From: Enterobacter hormaechei ATCC 49162
GTDB taxonomy: Bacteria > Pseudomonadota > Gammaproteobacteria > Enterobacterales > Enterobacteriaceae
Reading direction: 5' to 3'
Assembly: GCF_001875655.1 (NCBI RefSeq)
Contig: NZ_MKEQ01000001.1
Coordinates: forward strand, 1,178,001-1,242,000
Length of the DNA: 64,000 nucleotides
The position numbers were made by a program, and so were the translations under genes. Under the pieces are notes generated by a model, which did no database searches, was not told where the DNA came from, and saw nothing but the letters and a program-made list of their open reading frames with translations. Below are positions 29,626 to 41,162 of this stretch, piece after piece; position 1 is the first letter of the stretch, and every line of letters starts with the position of its first letter.

Positions 29626-30273
29626 TTACCAGACAGGCATTTCATCCTGAAGGAACGGGTTATGCAACCGCTCATCGCCCAGCGTCGACATCGGGCCGTG
29701 TCCAGGAATAAACGTCACATCATCACCCAGCGGCAATAACTTCTGCTTAATCGACTGAATCAGCTGACCGTGATCGCCGCGCGGAAAATCGCTGCGTCCT
29801 ACGCCCCCTTTGAAAATCACGTCACCGGAAATCAGCAGACGCGAAGCGTCATCAAAGAAGACAATATGACCGGGGGTATGCCCGGGGCAATGCAACACCT
29901 GTAAAGTTACATTCCCCACGTTAACGCGATCGCCTTCGTTCAGCCAGCGGTCCGGTGTCAGTGGCTGACAGTCTTCCAGGCCAAACATACGGCTTTGGGC
30001 AGGTAGCCCCTGTAGCCAGAACTCATCTTCTTTTTCCGGGCCGATAATCGGCACACCGTAGTGTTCAGCCAGTTCAGCCGCTGCACCCACATGGTCAAGA
30101 TGACCATGGGTCAGTAAAATCTGCATCAGCGTCACACCGCTGGCAGCGACTTCCTGCTTGATTGTCTCAGCGTCTCCGCCAGGATCGACAAGCGCGGCCA
30201 GTTTAGTTTGTTCACACCAGATCAATGAACAGTTCTGTGAGAACGCGGTAACCGGAATAATACGATAGTTCAT
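29626..30273 (-). CDS. gloC: GloC (YcbL), glyoxalase II-type metallo-hydrolase
   Basis: 215 aa, single metallo-beta-lactamase domain. The metal motif THGHLDH gives His56, His58, Asp60, His61; later ligands are in CPGHTPGHI and ISGDVIF. It hydrolyses S-lactoylglutathione and lacks the extra helical domain of classic GloB. Likely co-transcribed with mepK, which ends 20 bp upstream. Confidence 0.95.
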   Translation of the reverse strand: MNYRIIPVTAFSQNCSLIWCEQTKLAALVDPGGDAETIKQEVAASGVTLMQILLTHGHLDHVGAAAELAEHYGVPIIGPEKEDEFWLQGLPAQSRMFGLEDCQPLTPDRWLNEGDRVNVGNVTLQVLHCPGHTPGHIVFFDDASRLLISGDVIFKGGVGRSDFPRGDHGQLIQSIKQKLLPLGDDVTFIPGHGPMSTLGDERLHNPFLQDEMPVW

Positions 30274-30293
30274 ACTGCTCCTGTGTTTCGTTA

Positions 30294-30845
30294 TTACCAG
30301 TGCCGAACCGGCCCGGTATCAATATGCACAAAGTTGCTACGTGGGTAGTATCCTACACCACCTGCGCGCATAGATAACGCCGCTTTGCGAATATTGGCTA
30401 ACGAAACGCCTTCAATATGGAAATCCATCGCCTGACCTTTGGTGTGATAGCTTTTTTTCGCTACCCCACGGCTGTGGGCGCGCAGTTCATTGTTGGTATC
30501 CAGAGAGCGATAGCCAGAAATGAGTTGCACCGGCCTTTTGGTGCCCAGCAGTCCCTGCAAACGGTAAAGCTGATCGAATAATCCAGGGTCGATGGCTTTG
30601 ATTTTATTCGCGCGGAAATCACGGAAAAAATGGTTGAGTCTTGCTAATTCATCCTGAATATAGCCTCTGCCATCGAAAAATTCCGCTTTAAGCGTCTCAC
30701 CAGTGTGCAGATTGTTGAGCGTTAAAATACGCGGACGAGGTGTCGAGAGGGTGGCAAATGCTGGCGTCGGAAGGATGGCCGCTGCGCCCAGCGCAACGCC
30801 ACCTAACGCCAGCAATTTGCGGCGATTAGCGTCAAATTTGTCCAT
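30294..30845 (-). CDS. mepK: MepK (YcbK), murein endopeptidase for 3-3 cross-links
   Basis: 183 aa. The N-terminus [19 protein letters not shown] is a twin-arginine-type signal. The mature part is a peptidase M15-like domain with zinc ligands His134 and Asp141 in [12 protein letters not shown] and His174 in NFVHIDTG. In E. coli it cleaves mDap-mDap (3-3) and D-Ala-mDap cross-links during wall expansion. It is one residue longer than the K-12 protein, in the signal (an extra Ala). Its neighbour LdtD makes the 3-3 links that MepK cuts. Confidence 0.94.
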   Translation of the reverse strand: MDKFDANRRKLLALGGVALGAAAILPTPAFATLSTPRPRILTLNNLHTGETLKAEFFDGRGYIQDELARLNHFFRDFRANKIKAIDPGLFDQLYRLQGLLGTKRPVQLISGYRSLDTNNELRAHSRGVAKKSYHTKGQAMDFHIEGVSLANIRKAALSMRAGGVGYYPRSNFVHIDTGPVRHW

Positions 30846-31020
30846 GATAATCAGGTCTACAGGTAAAAGAAATTGTCAATATGCTTAGCGCACGAAGGGC
30901 ACCATAACTGGCAAAACCTGTTACGTCAAGGCGCCCAATCCCAGTAAATACGCGGCTTACAGCCAGATCGCCTCATATTCACCATAACTTACGACAATCA
31001 TTTTTACCGAACTACTTCAT

Positions 31021-32844
31021 TTACCTGATTAATTGTTCCGCTTTTGGCAAAATTTGTGCGCCGGATCGCGCTGTCAGATCATAATTGTAAATATCTGTAC
31101 GGTACTGGGTACGTCCGTCCGAGCCCACAAACGCCGTCAGATAATAAAGATTAACCGGAATATTGTGGCGAATATTAACGTAACGCGTATCCCCCTGCTT
31201 CAGGGCATCTGATATCCGCGTATCGTTCCAGCCTGCATCCTGCAACAGCATATTCGCCAGCTCCGAAGCCTTGTTCACGCGAACACAGCCGGAACTGAGC
31301 GCGCGCGCATCTTTCTGGAACAGATTATGGTTCGGGGTATCATGCAGATAGATAGCGTCCGAACTTGGCATATTGAATTTGTAACGCCCCAGTGAGTTAT
31401 GTGCGCCCGGTGCCTGCTGGAAACGGAACGGCAGGTTCGAAGGCGTAATCGTTGACCAGTCCACCATCCAGGGGTCAATCGCTTCTTTGCTGTTCCAGCC
31501 CCGCATCACCGTATAGTTATGTCGCTCCAGATATCCCGGATCATTCCAGACCTTAGGCAGGATATCTTTGCGCGCCAGCGTCGGCGGCACGTTCCACGGC
31601 GGGTTAACCACCACGTTATTAAGCGCGCTGCTCATCATTGGCGTTTTACGATCAGGCCGACCCACAATCACACGGGATGCCAGCACTTCGCTACCGTCCT
31701 GATAGTAGACCAGGGAGTACGCCGGAATGTTGACCATAATACCGGTAGACAACGTGCCCGGCAGCAAGCGCAAGCGCTGGATATTCAACGCCAGCACCCC
31801 TGCCCGCTGGGCCGGAGAGACGTTCAGCCAGTCGCGAGTGGAGGGACCAATCACGCCGTCGGCCCCCAGCCCCTGTGCGGCCTGGAACTGCTTAACCGCC
31901 GCGACCAGCTCACGATCGTATGCAGCGGGCTTATTGCTCAGCACAGCGGCGGTTTTCTCTTTTACCGGCGCCGACGGGCTGACGACCGCGTTTTGCGTCT
32001 CGTCTCCGGGCAGCGCAATTTTAGGACCATTGTCGAGAATACCGGAGCGTTTCATAATTTCGCGGATCGCAGGCACATCGCTGCTCCACTGCCCCGGACG
32101 CAGCGTTGTGGTGCCGCGCAGCTGAGGCCAGGGGCGGGAATCCGCAACCAGCTCAAGGAGCGACTGATGCATCGTGGCATATTGCGGATGGGCAGGTGCC
32201 AGGCTTGCGATAAAGCGCGGCAGTTCACCATTATCCAGCGACAGTTGCCACTGATTAATAACGGACAGCGCGGGCGTTGCCAGCTTGTACGGTTTACTGC
32301 TGTATAACCAGCGGTTGCCGTTCACCGAAATGCCCGCCACAAACTGTAAGTAGCCCATCATGGCATCAGACAGCACCACGTCACGCGCCTGTCCGGTAAC
32401 GGCAGGGTCGGTCAGGAGTTCAACCCAGGTCGTGAACTGCGGCTGAAAACCCGCAATCGCGACTTCAGCCAGCTGCTGCTGGAAGGCACGTACCGCCTCG
32501 CGATTTTCCCACATCGGTTTCATATCACGCGCCGCGTAAAGCAGCGTGAGCTGGTTAATATAAGCCGGGGTATAGCCCGAGGGCAGCCCGGTCATAAGCT
32601 GCTGGCGCAAGGATTCAATGTCGATGCCTTCCGGCAGCGGTTTAATGCCGGCCATAATGGCCGTGGCCGGAGACTGATCCAGCGGTTGTGACAGTGACGT
32701 CGGCTGCACGCCCATCGTCGCGGAGCTGTCAGTCGGTACAATTTCAGGCTCATCGGCCTGAGCGGTAAACAGTGGAGCAAACATCACTGTCAGGCACAAA
32801 CTCAGCGCAGACAGCTGACGACCACGATTTTTATTAAGCAACAT
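31021..32844 (-). CDS. ldtD: LdtD (YcbB), L,D-transpeptidase
   Basis: 607 aa from [18 protein letters not shown], preceded by AGGGGGC. Signal peptide ending near TAQA, a peptidoglycan-binding domain ([25 protein letters not shown]), then the YkuD catalytic domain with HDTPNHNLF and the nucleophile Cys520 in SSGCVRVN. It forms 3-3 cross-links, linked to beta-lactam resistance and envelope rescue in E. coli. It is 8 residues shorter than E. coli LdtD (615), the difference being before the PG-binding domain. The open frame continues 22 codons upstream across its promoter. A CpxR-type box lies upstream. Confidence 0.95.
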   Translation of the reverse strand: MLLNKNRGRQLSALSLCLTVMFAPLFTAQADEPEIVPTDSSATMGVQPTSLSQPLDQSPATAIMAGIKPLPEGIDIESLRQQLMTGLPSGYTPAYINQLTLLYAARDMKPMWENREAVRAFQQQLAEVAIAGFQPQFTTWVELLTDPAVTGQARDVVLSDAMMGYLQFVAGISVNGNRWLYSSKPYKLATPALSVINQWQLSLDNGELPRFIASLAPAHPQYATMHQSLLELVADSRPWPQLRGTTTLRPGQWSSDVPAIREIMKRSGILDNGPKIALPGDETQNAVVSPSAPVKEKTAAVLSNKPAAYDRELVAAVKQFQAAQGLGADGVIGPSTRDWLNVSPAQRAGVLALNIQRLRLLPGTLSTGIMVNIPAYSLVYYQDGSEVLASRVIVGRPDRKTPMMSSALNNVVVNPPWNVPPTLARKDILPKVWNDPGYLERHNYTVMRGWNSKEAIDPWMVDWSTITPSNLPFRFQQAPGAHNSLGRYKFNMPSSDAIYLHDTPNHNLFQKDARALSSGCVRVNKASELANMLLQDAGWNDTRISDALKQGDTRYVNIRHNIPVNLYYLTAFVGSDGRTQYRTDIYNYDLTARSGAQILPKAEQLIR

Positions 32845-32895
32845 CCCTTGCCCCCTGTTTTTCACGACATGCCCATTATTCTGGAGCTTTCCTTC

Positions 32896-32947
32896 AGTAT
32901 AGAAAGGCATACACGCTACTGCCTTACCTTATGTAAAGAAGTTTAAA
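32896..32947 (-). promoter_or_regulatory. ldtD promoter with CpxR-type box
   Basis: Read on the minus strand, TATACT (32896-32901) is a -10 with a poor -35 (AGGCAG), the pattern of an activator-dependent promoter. Just upstream lies GTAAA-N5-TTAAA (32933-32947, plus strand), one base from the CpxR consensus GTAAA-N5-GTAAA. ldtD is a known Cpx target in E. coli. Confidence 0.65.
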
Positions 32948-32980
32948 GATAACGCAGCCCTGAACACAAGTTAAGTGAAT

Positions 32981-33005
32981 AAAAAAAGCGGCGCCTCAGC
33001 GCCGC
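32981..33005 (-). terminator. Terminator of the cmoM-mukFEB operon
   Basis: GCGGCGC (32988-32994) pairs with GCGCCGC (32999-33005), loop CTCA; on the minus strand seven T's follow (A-run 32981-32987). Confidence 0.93.
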
Positions 33006-33023
33006 CCTTTGTCGCACCCCGCG

Positions 33024-36000
33024 TTAAGAGGCGTCAGCCGTGCCCGGTAATGACTCCGGTGGCTGTGGTGCGAAACCGCGCAGGCCAACGACGTGTACGT
33101 GCTCGCTATTCTGGAATACCTTACGCACCAGTTTATAGGTCGTCCCTTTTTCCGGGCTGATGTTTTCCGGCGCCGCGATAATGAGCTGCATATCAAGGCG
33201 ATCGCAAAGCTCAAACAGCGTGGCAATGGAGCGGGCGTCGAGACGCGCGGCTTCATCGAGGAACAGCAGGCGGCATGGAGAGATGTCTTTGCCACGCAGA
33301 CGACGCGCTTCATCTTCCCAGCTTTGCACCACCATCACCAGAATCGACATACCGGTACCGATGGCTTCCCCGGTAGAGAGCGCACCGGATTCAGCGCGCA
33401 GCCAGCCGTCGGAACCACGGTTAACCTCAACTTCCATTTCCAGATAGTTGCGGTAGTCCAGCAGCTCCTCACCGATGGTTTGTGGCGTACGCTGGCCCAT
33501 GTCAATCTGCGGATTCAGACGTTGATACAGTTTCGCCAGCGCTTCGGAGAAGGTCAGGCGGTTACTGTTGAACAGATCCTGATGCTGCTCATGCTGTTCA
33601 GACAACACGTCCAGCAGCGTGGAGTGCGCTTCACGCACGTTCACGTTCAGCCGCACGCTGTTGACCTGGCCAAACGACACGCTTTGCAGCCCCTGGTTCA
33701 GCTGACGGATACGGTTCTGCTCGCGCTGAATGGTTTTACGAATAATATTCGCCACGCTGCGGGAGCTGATTGCCAGCTTCTGTTCGCGGGAGGTCAGCTC
33801 CTCCGTCAGACGGCCCAGTTCGATCTCCATCTGTTCGATGGCTTCTACCGGATCGTCGGTACGGATGATGTCCTGACGAATACGCTCGCGTAAGTGCTGA
33901 TAAACCGCCACGAAGAACTGAATTTTGCGCTCAGGACGCTTCGGATCTTCGGACATGCGCAGCACGTCGCGCAGGTGTTCATTGTCCGCCACGGCCAGAC
34001 GCAGCGCACCCAGCGCCTTATCCGACATCGAACGCAGTTCATCGGCAGACAGGTACGCCAGCTCGCGACGGTGCAGACGACGTTCCACGTTATTGTCTTT
34101 CACCATGCGCATTACCGCGCACCAGCCCGCCTTCGCGGTCACAACCTGTTCACGCATCTCAAAATAGTCACGCTCCAGCTTGCGCAGGCGTCGTGTCAGG
34201 TTGTCCATTTCCGCTTCACAGAAGGTCAGCGCTTTTTCCAGCTGATTACGCCGCGCGCGGTTGTTGCTGAGCTGAGCATGCAGCTCATCGCGACGAATAC
34301 GCGCCCGCTCTTCTGCACCGCTGTCGGCGCGCACCCCAATGTCCTGCAACTCTTTATGCAGATCGTTTAATAGCTCTTTCTTGGTGTCGAAGGAGCTTTT
34401 CAGCGACGCCATGACCTGGCTGTACTGGCTCAGCTGTGCGGCGTGAGTACGCATCGCTTCACGGGTGCGCGTACGTTCTGCTTCGGCCTGCTCCAGACGC
34501 TGGCGCAGCTTTTCATTCAGATCGCTGTTCCCGCTCAGCATTTCTGCTGAATCGGAGTAGCCGAAATGCGCGCGACGTTGCACCACTTCCGTCAGGGCAA
34601 ACGCCTGCTGACGGGCTTCGCGCTGCACCTGTTGTGACCAGGCGTAATCTTCTTTTAACTGCTCAAACTGTTCCGGGTCGCTCTGAAGAACGGAAACCAT
34701 CGGCTCCAGTTTTGCCAGCTGATTGCCGTGCTGCTGCACAAAGCGCGCCGCTTCCTGTGCCTCGTCCAGACGTTCCTGAATTTCATCCACGCGGTCGGCG
34801 AGCGTATCGTCCGCCAGCAGGTTCAGGCGCGGCAGGATGCGGTTAAGCGCCGCAACGCCCTCTTTCGCCTGCTCGAACTGCACGCGGCTTTGCTGGTTGT
34901 CATTTTCATGGCTGGCAAGCGCACGCTCCAGCTCACCACGGCGGGTGTTGAGCTTACGAATTTCGGCTTCCGGATCGGGTTCAAAGGCAACGCCCAGATG
35001 GCTGCCGATAAAGCGGCTGAACGCCTGATGCAGACGCTGGGTTTTCTGCACATCAAACGACAGGGTTGCAAAACGTTCTGAAAGCGTTTCGCGCTCGGCG
35101 TGCAGGCTTTCAATTCGGTTTTCACGCGCGGCGCGGCCAAACAGCGGCAGTTCCGGGAAGCGCGAGTAACGCCACTGGCGATCGGCGATTTTCACCACCA
35201 CCGCTTTTTCCAGCTCGTCGACGCTGAATACGCTGTCATCAAACGACTGCGGATCCCCTTCGATGAGGTAGAGATCTTCCGGACAGTCTTCCAGCCCTGC
35301 CAGCTGGTCTGAAATCAGCGACAGATCTGGCACCACAATCGCGTTACGGGACGGACCGTACAGCGCGGAGAAGTACGGCGCATCGTCCAGACCAACGTCG
35401 TCGTAAATTTCAGACAGCAGCACGCCGCCGAAACGCTCGGCTAAGGCATTCAGGCGCGGATCTTCTGACCCACCCGGCTGGCTTAAACGTTCGATTTCTT
35501 CATCGACGTCACGCTTGCGCGCGCCCACTTCGTCACGCTCAACAATTGCTTCACGCTCGCGCTCCAGCAGCTGTTGCATGTATTCGGTGACGTCCTGGCT
35601 GGAGGCAAACTCCTGGCCACACTGTTCGCTGAGCTGGTTCAGGCTGCTTTGTGCGGCCAGCCAGATCGGCGCACGCTGTAAGAGCGTCTTCGAACGGGAC
35701 TGAAGCTGCTCCAGCTCCTGACGCAGCGTCATACGCTGTTCGCTGGCGTTCGATACGGTATCGGACAGGGCCGCAATACGCGCTTCCAGCTCCTGGTGCA
35801 GGGCTTCAAGCTCGTCAAAATCGTAATTTTTACCCTGACGTTTGCAGAATTCCGCCAGCAGACGCTCCGCTTCCTGCTGTTCACGCAGACGCTGTTCCAA
35901 CTCGTTCAGGCGCATGCGCAGCGGCTGCACCTGCTCGGCCAGATGGCGTTGATTGACGCCGTCGCGCAGCAGTTCACGGGCAACGTCCCACGCTTCGTTA

Positions 36001-37472
36001 CGCGCCAGCGGACCGTTAATCGCCACCACCAGCTGGTACGCCTGCTCAAACTGGCTGTGCGCCGTTTGCGCCACGCTCATTTTCTGATCGAGAGAAAGCA
36101 GTTTTTCAGTGGCTTCCTGCTCTTTGGCCTGGAACGTATCCAGCCATTCGTCAGCGCTTTCCGGGGTCAGGTCCGGCAGGTGGCATAGCTCTCTAGCACG
36201 CTGCAACGCCTGCAACGCCTGGTTGTACTGAATCGCACGCGTCTGCTGCACGTCCAGCGCCTGCTGGTAGTCAGCGAGCTGGCTTTTCAGCTCATCCACT
36301 TCCAGCTCGGCGGCTTCCGCGCGGGCTTCGTTCTCTTCCTGCAATTCGGCGGCTTCGGCCACCACTTCATTTTGCTCTTCAAGACGAATTTGCAGCTCAT
36401 CAAGATCGGCTTCGTAGCGCTCGATTTTTTCCTGCTGACGCAGCGCGGTCTGCACCAGGTTCAGGTGATCGCTGGCTGCCTGGTAATCGGCTTCCAGATC
36501 CCCTTCGGCACCGTTGTGCTCACCCAGTTCGCGCGCCATTTCGACATGCTTATACTGCTCGGCCACCAGCTGTTTGCGGGACGTAAACAGCTCGCGGCGA
36601 TACTCTAACGCCTGGTCGAGATGGATGCGGCGCTCGTTGGCGTGGCGCATATAATCCGCCGCCACGTAGTTAGTGGCTTCGCTGATCAGGTGTTTAAACA
36701 GGTCGCGGTCAGACTGTGTTACGCGAATCGCTTCCAGCGTCATGCGGTTTTCACGCAGCGCAGCTTCCATATCCTGGAAGGCCTTACGCACGCCGCTGTT
36801 TTCCGGTAACAGATAGTCACGCAGGGAGCGGGTAATGGCGCTGGAGATACCGCCGTACAGAGAGGCTTCAATCAGACGGTAGTATTTACTACGATCTGAC
36901 GCACTGCGCAGACGACGGGCCACCACACCCAGATCGAACATCAGAGAGTGGTAGTCGGTAATGGAGTTAAACTGCTTAAACTGTACGCCTTCAATGGCTT
37001 CCAGCTTGTCTTTCAGCTCCTGGAGCGTCAGGACGCGCGCCTGGCGTTCATTCAGGGTTTCCGTCAGCAGCGCGGTCGGCTGCACGGAGGTTGGCAGCCC
37101 CTGGATCGCAAACGGTTTGATATCCACTTTACGGTCGCGGCCAGCAACCTGTTGCAGGCGCACGCCTACAACCACGCGCTGATGACGGGAGTTGACCACG
37201 TCCAGCACGGAATAACAGACGCCCGCTTTCAGCTTACCGTGCAGACCTTTATCACGAGAGCCGCTCGTGGCGCCCGCTTCGGTGGTGTTACGGAAGTGCA
37301 GCAGGGTCAGGTCAGGGATCAGCGCCGTCACGAAGGCCGCCATGGTGGTGGATTTACCCGCCCCGTTACCGCCGGAGAGCGTTGTCACCAGCTCATCCAG
37401 ATCGAAGGTTCGGGCAAAGAAGCCGTTCCAGTTAATCAGCGTTAGTGAGCGAAATTTACCGCGTTCAATCAT
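33024..37472 (-). CDS. mukB: MukB, SMC-like condensin ATPase
   Basis: 1482 aa (E. coli 1486). N-terminal head with Walker [10 protein letters not shown] (34-42); two long coiled-coil arms (about 340-650 and 780-1110) around a hinge ([20 protein letters not shown] to FGRAARENR); C-terminal head with signature [14 protein letters not shown] and Walker [12 protein letters not shown]. With MukE and MukF it loops and compacts the chromosome, outside the MatP-bound terminus. Its ATG overlaps the mukE stop by one base (TAATG), so translation is probably coupled. Confidence 0.98.
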   Translation of the reverse strand: MIERGKFRSLTLINWNGFFARTFDLDELVTTLSGGNGAGKSTTMAAFVTALIPDLTLLHFRNTTEAGATSGSRDKGLHGKLKAGVCYSVLDVVNSRHQRVVVGVRLQQVAGRDRKVDIKPFAIQGLPTSVQPTALLTETLNERQARVLTLQELKDKLEAIEGVQFKQFNSITDYHSLMFDLGVVARRLRSASDRSKYYRLIEASLYGGISSAITRSLRDYLLPENSGVRKAFQDMEAALRENRMTLEAIRVTQSDRDLFKHLISEATNYVAADYMRHANERRIHLDQALEYRRELFTSRKQLVAEQYKHVEMARELGEHNGAEGDLEADYQAASDHLNLVQTALRQQEKIERYEADLDELQIRLEEQNEVVAEAAELQEENEARAEAAELEVDELKSQLADYQQALDVQQTRAIQYNQALQALQRARELCHLPDLTPESADEWLDTFQAKEQEATEKLLSLDQKMSVAQTAHSQFEQAYQLVVAINGPLARNEAWDVARELLRDGVNQRHLAEQVQPLRMRLNELEQRLREQQEAERLLAEFCKRQGKNYDFDELEALHQELEARIAALSDTVSNASEQRMTLRQELEQLQSRSKTLLQRAPIWLAAQSSLNQLSEQCGQEFASSQDVTEYMQQLLEREREAIVERDEVGARKRDVDEEIERLSQPGGSEDPRLNALAERFGGVLLSEIYDDVGLDDAPYFSALYGPSRNAIVVPDLSLISDQLAGLEDCPEDLYLIEGDPQSFDDSVFSVDELEKAVVVKIADRQWRYSRFPELPLFGRAARENRIESLHAERETLSERFATLSFDVQKTQRLHQAFSRFIGSHLGVAFEPDPEAEIRKLNTRRGELERALASHENDNQQSRVQFEQAKEGVAALNRILPRLNLLADDTLADRVDEIQERLDEAQEAARFVQQHGNQLAKLEPMVSVLQSDPEQFEQLKEDYAWSQQVQREARQQAFALTEVVQRRAHFGYSDSAEMLSGNSDLNEKLRQRLEQAEAERTRTREAMRTHAAQLSQYSQVMASLKSSFDTKKELLNDLHKELQDIGVRADSGAEERARIRRDELHAQLSNNRARRNQLEKALTFCEAEMDNLTRRLRKLERDYFEMREQVVTAKAGWCAVMRMVKDNNVERRLHRRELAYLSADELRSMSDKALGALRLAVADNEHLRDVLRMSEDPKRPERKIQFFVAVYQHLRERIRQDIIRTDDPVEAIEQMEIELGRLTEELTSREQKLAISSRSVANIIRKTIQREQNRIRQLNQGLQSVSFGQVNSVRLNVNVREAHSTLLDVLSEQHEQHQDLFNSNRLTFSEALAKLYQRLNPQIDMGQRTPQTIGEELLDYRNYLEMEVEVNRGSDGWLRAESGALSTGEAIGTGMSILVMVVQSWEDEARRLRGKDISPCRLLFLDEAARLDARSIATLFELCDRLDMQLIIAAPENISPEKGTTYKLVRKVFQNSEHVHVVGLRGFAPQPPESLPGTADAS

Positions 37473-38176
37473 TACTCTTCCTCCCCGCTATCCGGCTGAT
37501 TCTCTTCGTGCTCGTCATTGAGCTGCAAATGGTTTTCCACCGGCATCGCTTCACCGTCACGGATCATGCGCAGCTGTGCTTCACGCGCATCGTCACCCGC
37601 GCGCACGTCGGCGCCAAAGCGGAAGACCGATTCGGTGATGCGGAACTTACTGCTGTCGTGACCCATGAACCAGACCATTCCCAGACGGCGCAGACGGTTA
37701 AGGGAAGATCGCACTTTTTCCTGTAATTTCTGACGGTCCAGATCGGACCCCGTCGAGCGGTTATTCACCAGCTTGAGCAGCTTACTTTCATCCGCCAGCG
37801 ACAGCAGCTCATCGTAAAGCTCCTGCTGGGTGAAGATCCCTTCATTCGCCAGACGTTCCGGGCTGAGGTAGAGGTAGCAGAGAATTTTGCCGACCATCAT
37901 ATCCAGTTCGGAAATCACCGAGCGCGGAATAAGCGTGGTAGAGCGCGGACGCAGGTAGAAAAACCCTTCCGGCGCGCGGATCAGCTCAACGTTATAGCGA
38001 GCGTAAAACTCTTCCAGATACTCCTGAAAGTCCATCAAAAAGGCGTGATTATCCAGCTCGTCAAGGCCAATGTGACGACCGGCACGCAGCTGGCTGTCCA
38101 GCGCCGGAAACAACGGATTCGCCAGCGCCTGTGCCAGCTTAACTGGCATCACGTGTTCAATATTTGTCAATGACAT
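37472..38176 (-). CDS. mukE: MukE, condensin subunit
   Basis: 234 aa, same size as E. coli MukE (225-234 by start). Winged-helix kite protein that dimerises and binds MukF between the MukB heads. [33 protein letters not shown] is the family N-terminus; the acidic tail ([13 protein letters not shown]) is typical. It overlaps mukF by 20 bp and mukB by 1 bp. A shorter start at the second Met ([12 protein letters not shown]) is possible. Confidence 0.96.
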   Translation of the reverse strand: MSLTNIEHVMPVKLAQALANPLFPALDSQLRAGRHIGLDELDNHAFLMDFQEYLEEFYARYNVELIRAPEGFFYLRPRSTTLIPRSVISELDMMVGKILCYLYLSPERLANEGIFTQQELYDELLSLADESKLLKLVNNRSTGSDLDRQKLQEKVRSSLNRLRRLGMVWFMGHDSSKFRITESVFRFGADVRAGDDAREAQLRMIRDGEAMPVENHLQLNDEHEENQPDSGEEE

Positions 38177-39479
38177 GCGCCTGTACCTTGGCTCCGTAAT
38201 CGTTAATCGGCTGCCACTTCGGCGGCAGTCCGGTGAAATCGGCTTGTGCGATGCCCAGGCGCACCGCCTGGTCTACAACAATGCGGGCAACATCGAAGTG
38301 GCGCGCGCGCGGATACTGCGCCAGATAGTCGCGTACCACGAGGCCAAGATCCAGCGGTGCTTGTCTGGTTTTGTAGACAGCGAGCTGTTCTTCGATCATC
38401 GCCGCAAGTTGCTCGCGAATTTCGTTAAATTCTTCGTATTCCAGATCCGGCGGCAGTTCCCCGGTGACCTCTTCATCGCGCAGCGCCATCTCTTCGTCGC
38501 GCATATCCAGCAGACGATCGGCGTTGGCATAGGTCAGCGCCCACGGCGCATCAAAGTAAGTCTGCACCGACTGGCGCAGACGCTGAGCAAAGACGCGGTT
38601 TTTATCCATATCAATGGCGGTACGGATAAATTTATGCACGTGGCGGTCGTAGCCGATCCACAGGTCGATCGACTGCTGGCCCCAGCTGATAATGCGGTCA
38701 AGCTTGCTTTGCAAATCGAACACCAGACGGTCGACAAAATGCAGATCGTCGTGCGCCATCGTCGCGTCCTGGATGCGCAGCAGGTTGGCCTGAAGCTTAT
38801 CTCCCGCCGCCTCCAGCGTATCCTGCAATTCACGCAGCGTACCCGACGTTTCTGACAGTAAGAGTTCACAGCTGGAGATGGCCGCACGCCAGTCTTTATT
38901 CAGCAACTGGGCAATATCGTCTTTCACCTGCTGCTGCTGTTCGTCCATCAGACGTTGAGTCAGATCGATACTGTCGAAAATCTCGGCGACCGAGTATTTC
39001 AGCGGCGCGTAAACGTTGCGGTGCCAGTGGAATTCGTCACCGTTTTCATCGGCCGCGTCGGCGGCACGCTTCAGCTCGCCTGCAACAATAGAGAGCTGCA
39101 TGGAGAGACGCAGGGTGGAAAACTCGCGCTGGCGGATGTAATAGTCGGTAATGCCAATGCCCAGTGGCGTAAGACGATAGATGGCGTTTCCTTCCGCCTG
39201 TTCGCTGGTAAAGCGGTTCAGCAGACGTTGACGCACCATATCATTGATTGCGTTGTTGGCACGCACGCTAATGGTTTCGCTGGTTTGCTCAAACGCATCA
39301 CTGACGTGGCGGAACGCATCCACCAGTTCGCCTTCACTCATTTCGCCATCAAGACGTTCGCCGTTTAGCGTCGCAACCGCCAGCAGGAATGAGAGTCTGT
39401 CTACCGGCAGCGAGATGGAGAAATCGTTTTTCCTGGCCCAGGCAACCAGTTCGGGGACTGTCTGGGAAAATTCACTCAT
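38157..39479 (-). CDS. mukF: MukF, condensin kleisin subunit
   Basis: 440 aa, the E. coli length. N-terminal winged-helix dimerisation domain ([34 protein letters not shown]), middle helical region that binds the MukB neck, linker that binds MukE and a C-terminal winged helix for the other MukB head. It begins 3 bp after cmoM and overlaps mukE by 20 bp, so cmoM-mukF-mukE-mukB read as one operon. Confidence 0.97.
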   Translation of the reverse strand: MSEFSQTVPELVAWARKNDFSISLPVDRLSFLLAVATLNGERLDGEMSEGELVDAFRHVSDAFEQTSETISVRANNAINDMVRQRLLNRFTSEQAEGNAIYRLTPLGIGITDYYIRQREFSTLRLSMQLSIVAGELKRAADAADENGDEFHWHRNVYAPLKYSVAEIFDSIDLTQRLMDEQQQQVKDDIAQLLNKDWRAAISSCELLLSETSGTLRELQDTLEAAGDKLQANLLRIQDATMAHDDLHFVDRLVFDLQSKLDRIISWGQQSIDLWIGYDRHVHKFIRTAIDMDKNRVFAQRLRQSVQTYFDAPWALTYANADRLLDMRDEEMALRDEEVTGELPPDLEYEEFNEIREQLAAMIEEQLAVYKTRQAPLDLGLVVRDYLAQYPRARHFDVARIVVDQAVRLGIAQADFTGLPPKWQPINDYGAKVQAHVIDKY

Positions 39480-39482
39480 AGA

Positions 39483-40262
39483 TTATCCTTGCATCTGCGG
39501 CTTGCGCGCGGTGACGTGTATATAGCGGCCAAGGCTCAGATAAGGCTCCTGGCGGCAGTACCGCGTCTCTATTTCTGTTAAGGCGTCTAAACAGTCATCC
39601 TGTTTTTGTTTATCACGCAGATAATCATGAAACACCCTCACGCCGGTTTTGCCGGTAATTTCCCAACCGATCTCCTCCAGCCAGCCATAGACCTGCTGCG
39701 GTTCACGGGGGAAATCCGGTGAAAGCGTGCGTCGTTTCTTTTTATACATGCCCTGCTGTACGTAGCCAAAATTGCCAACCAGCACGTTTCGCATCAGCAG
39801 GCCGTTGGCATTGTAAAACATCAGCGATAACGCACCGCCCGGGCGCAACATCGACCACAGCGTTTTTAACATCGCCTGTGGTTCGGCGACCCATTCGAGC
39901 ACAGCATGAAACAATATCAGATCAACCTGCGTTTCCAAATGCTGCGGAATGTCCTGAGCGGCGCAATGTATAAAATGCATGTTGTCGCTCACACCTTTCT
40001 CTTCTGCCGCTCGCCCGGCACGTGCAACCATCTCGGCAGAAAGATCGCAAAGCGTGACGTGATGTCCCCGCTGCGCCATCAGAATTGCAGTCTGGCCTTC
40101 CCCACCGCCGGCATCCAGCACGCGCAACGGTCGGTCACCGAATTCCGCCAGCAGCTTGTCCAGATCCTGCCAGAGGATCGTCTGACGAAGCTGACCTTTG
40201 GTGGTGCCATAAATGTTGCGCGAAAACTTTTCCGCGATGTCATCAAAATTGCGATCCCGCAT
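39483..40262 (-). CDS. cmoM: CmoM (SmtA), tRNA uridine-34 carboxy-S-methyltransferase
   Basis: 259 aa from MRDRNFDDIAEKFSRNIYGT. Class I SAM methyltransferase with motif I VLDAGGGEGQTA and motif II-like region LILFHAVLEWV. It methylates cmo5U34 to mcmo5U34 in certain tRNAs. A GTG at 40280 would add six residues; the ATG at 40262 corresponds to the E. coli start. First gene of the muk operon and divergent from elyC (120 bp). Confidence 0.94.
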   Translation of the reverse strand: MRDRNFDDIAEKFSRNIYGTTKGQLRQTILWQDLDKLLAEFGDRPLRVLDAGGGEGQTAILMAQRGHHVTLCDLSAEMVARAGRAAEEKGVSDNMHFIHCAAQDIPQHLETQVDLILFHAVLEWVAEPQAMLKTLWSMLRPGGALSLMFYNANGLLMRNVLVGNFGYVQQGMYKKKRRTLSPDFPREPQQVYGWLEEIGWEITGKTGVRVFHDYLRDKQKQDDCLDALTEIETRYCRQEPYLSLGRYIHVTARKPQMQG

Positions 40263-40382
40263 TGGGAGGGTTCCACTCACTGCAAAACCGCTATTTTGTC
40301 ACACCCGCGCGGAGAATGAACCACTCTGGTGTAATATCACGGGCAATCGCCTGCTGTATGGTTAAAAAAGGAACCAAAAAGG

Positions 40383-41162
40383 ATGCTTTTTACCCTAAAA
40401 AAATATATCGGAGGCATGATGCTTCCTCTTCCCCTGCTGCTGCTTCTCATCGCGCTGGGGCTGGCATTGATATGGTTTAGCCGCTTTCAGAAAAGCGGTA
40501 AATCTCTCGTTACCGTGGGCTGGCTGGCGCTGCTGTTACTCAGCCTGCAACCGGTCGCTGACGGTTTGTTACGTCCGATTGAAAACACCTACCCGACATG
40601 GCAGGGAAGTCAGAAGGTGGGCTATATCGTGGTGCTGGGCGGCGGGTATACCTGGGATCCGAACTGGGCACCCAGCTCGAACCTGATCAACAACAGTCTG
40701 CCGCGTCTGAACGAGGGGATCCGCCTGTGGCTGGCCAATCCGGGATCGAAGATGATCTTCACGGGCGCTGCGGCAAAAACCAACCCGGTCAGTACCGCTG
40801 AAGCAGGAGCGAGAGTGGCTGAATCCCTCGGCGTACCACGCTCCGCCATCATCACGCTGGATAGCCCAAAAGATACCGAAGAAGAGGCGGCCGCAGTGAA
40901 ACAGGCCATCGGTGATGTCCCATTCCTGCTGGTGACTTCTGCTTCACACCTGCCGCGCGCAATGATTTTCTTTGAGCAGCGGGGCCTGCATCCGCTTCCT
41001 GCTCCGGCAAACCAGATGGCTATTGACGCCCCGCTCAATCCGTGGGAACGAATAATCCCGTCCCCCGTATGGCTGATGCACAGCGACCGCGTCGGCTACG
41101 AGACGCTTGGCCGCCTCTGGCAGTGGCTCAAAGGTTCCTCAGGCAAGCCAGGGCAGGAGTGA
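40383..41162 (+). CDS. elyC: ElyC (YcbC), envelope biogenesis factor
   Basis: 259 aa with two N-terminal transmembrane helices (about 10-30 and 40-57) and a periplasmic DUF218 domain (YIVVLGGGYTWDPNW; FTGAAAKTNPVSTAEAGARVA; LLVTSASHLPRAMIFFEQRG). In E. coli its loss causes lysis at low temperature through a defect in peptidoglycan assembly linked to undecaprenyl carrier use. Its 3' end overlaps ycbJ by 24 bp on the opposite strand. Confidence 0.94.
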   Translation: MLFTLKKYIGGMMLPLPLLLLLIALGLALIWFSRFQKSGKSLVTVGWLALLLLSLQPVADGLLRPIENTYPTWQGSQKVGYIVVLGGGYTWDPNWAPSSNLINNSLPRLNEGIRLWLANPGSKMIFTGAAAKTNPVSTAEAGARVAESLGVPRSAIITLDSPKDTEEEAAAVKQAIGDVPFLLVTSASHLPRAMIFFEQRGLHPLPAPANQMAIDAPLNPWERIIPSPVWLMHSDRVGYETLGRLWQWLKGSSGKPGQE

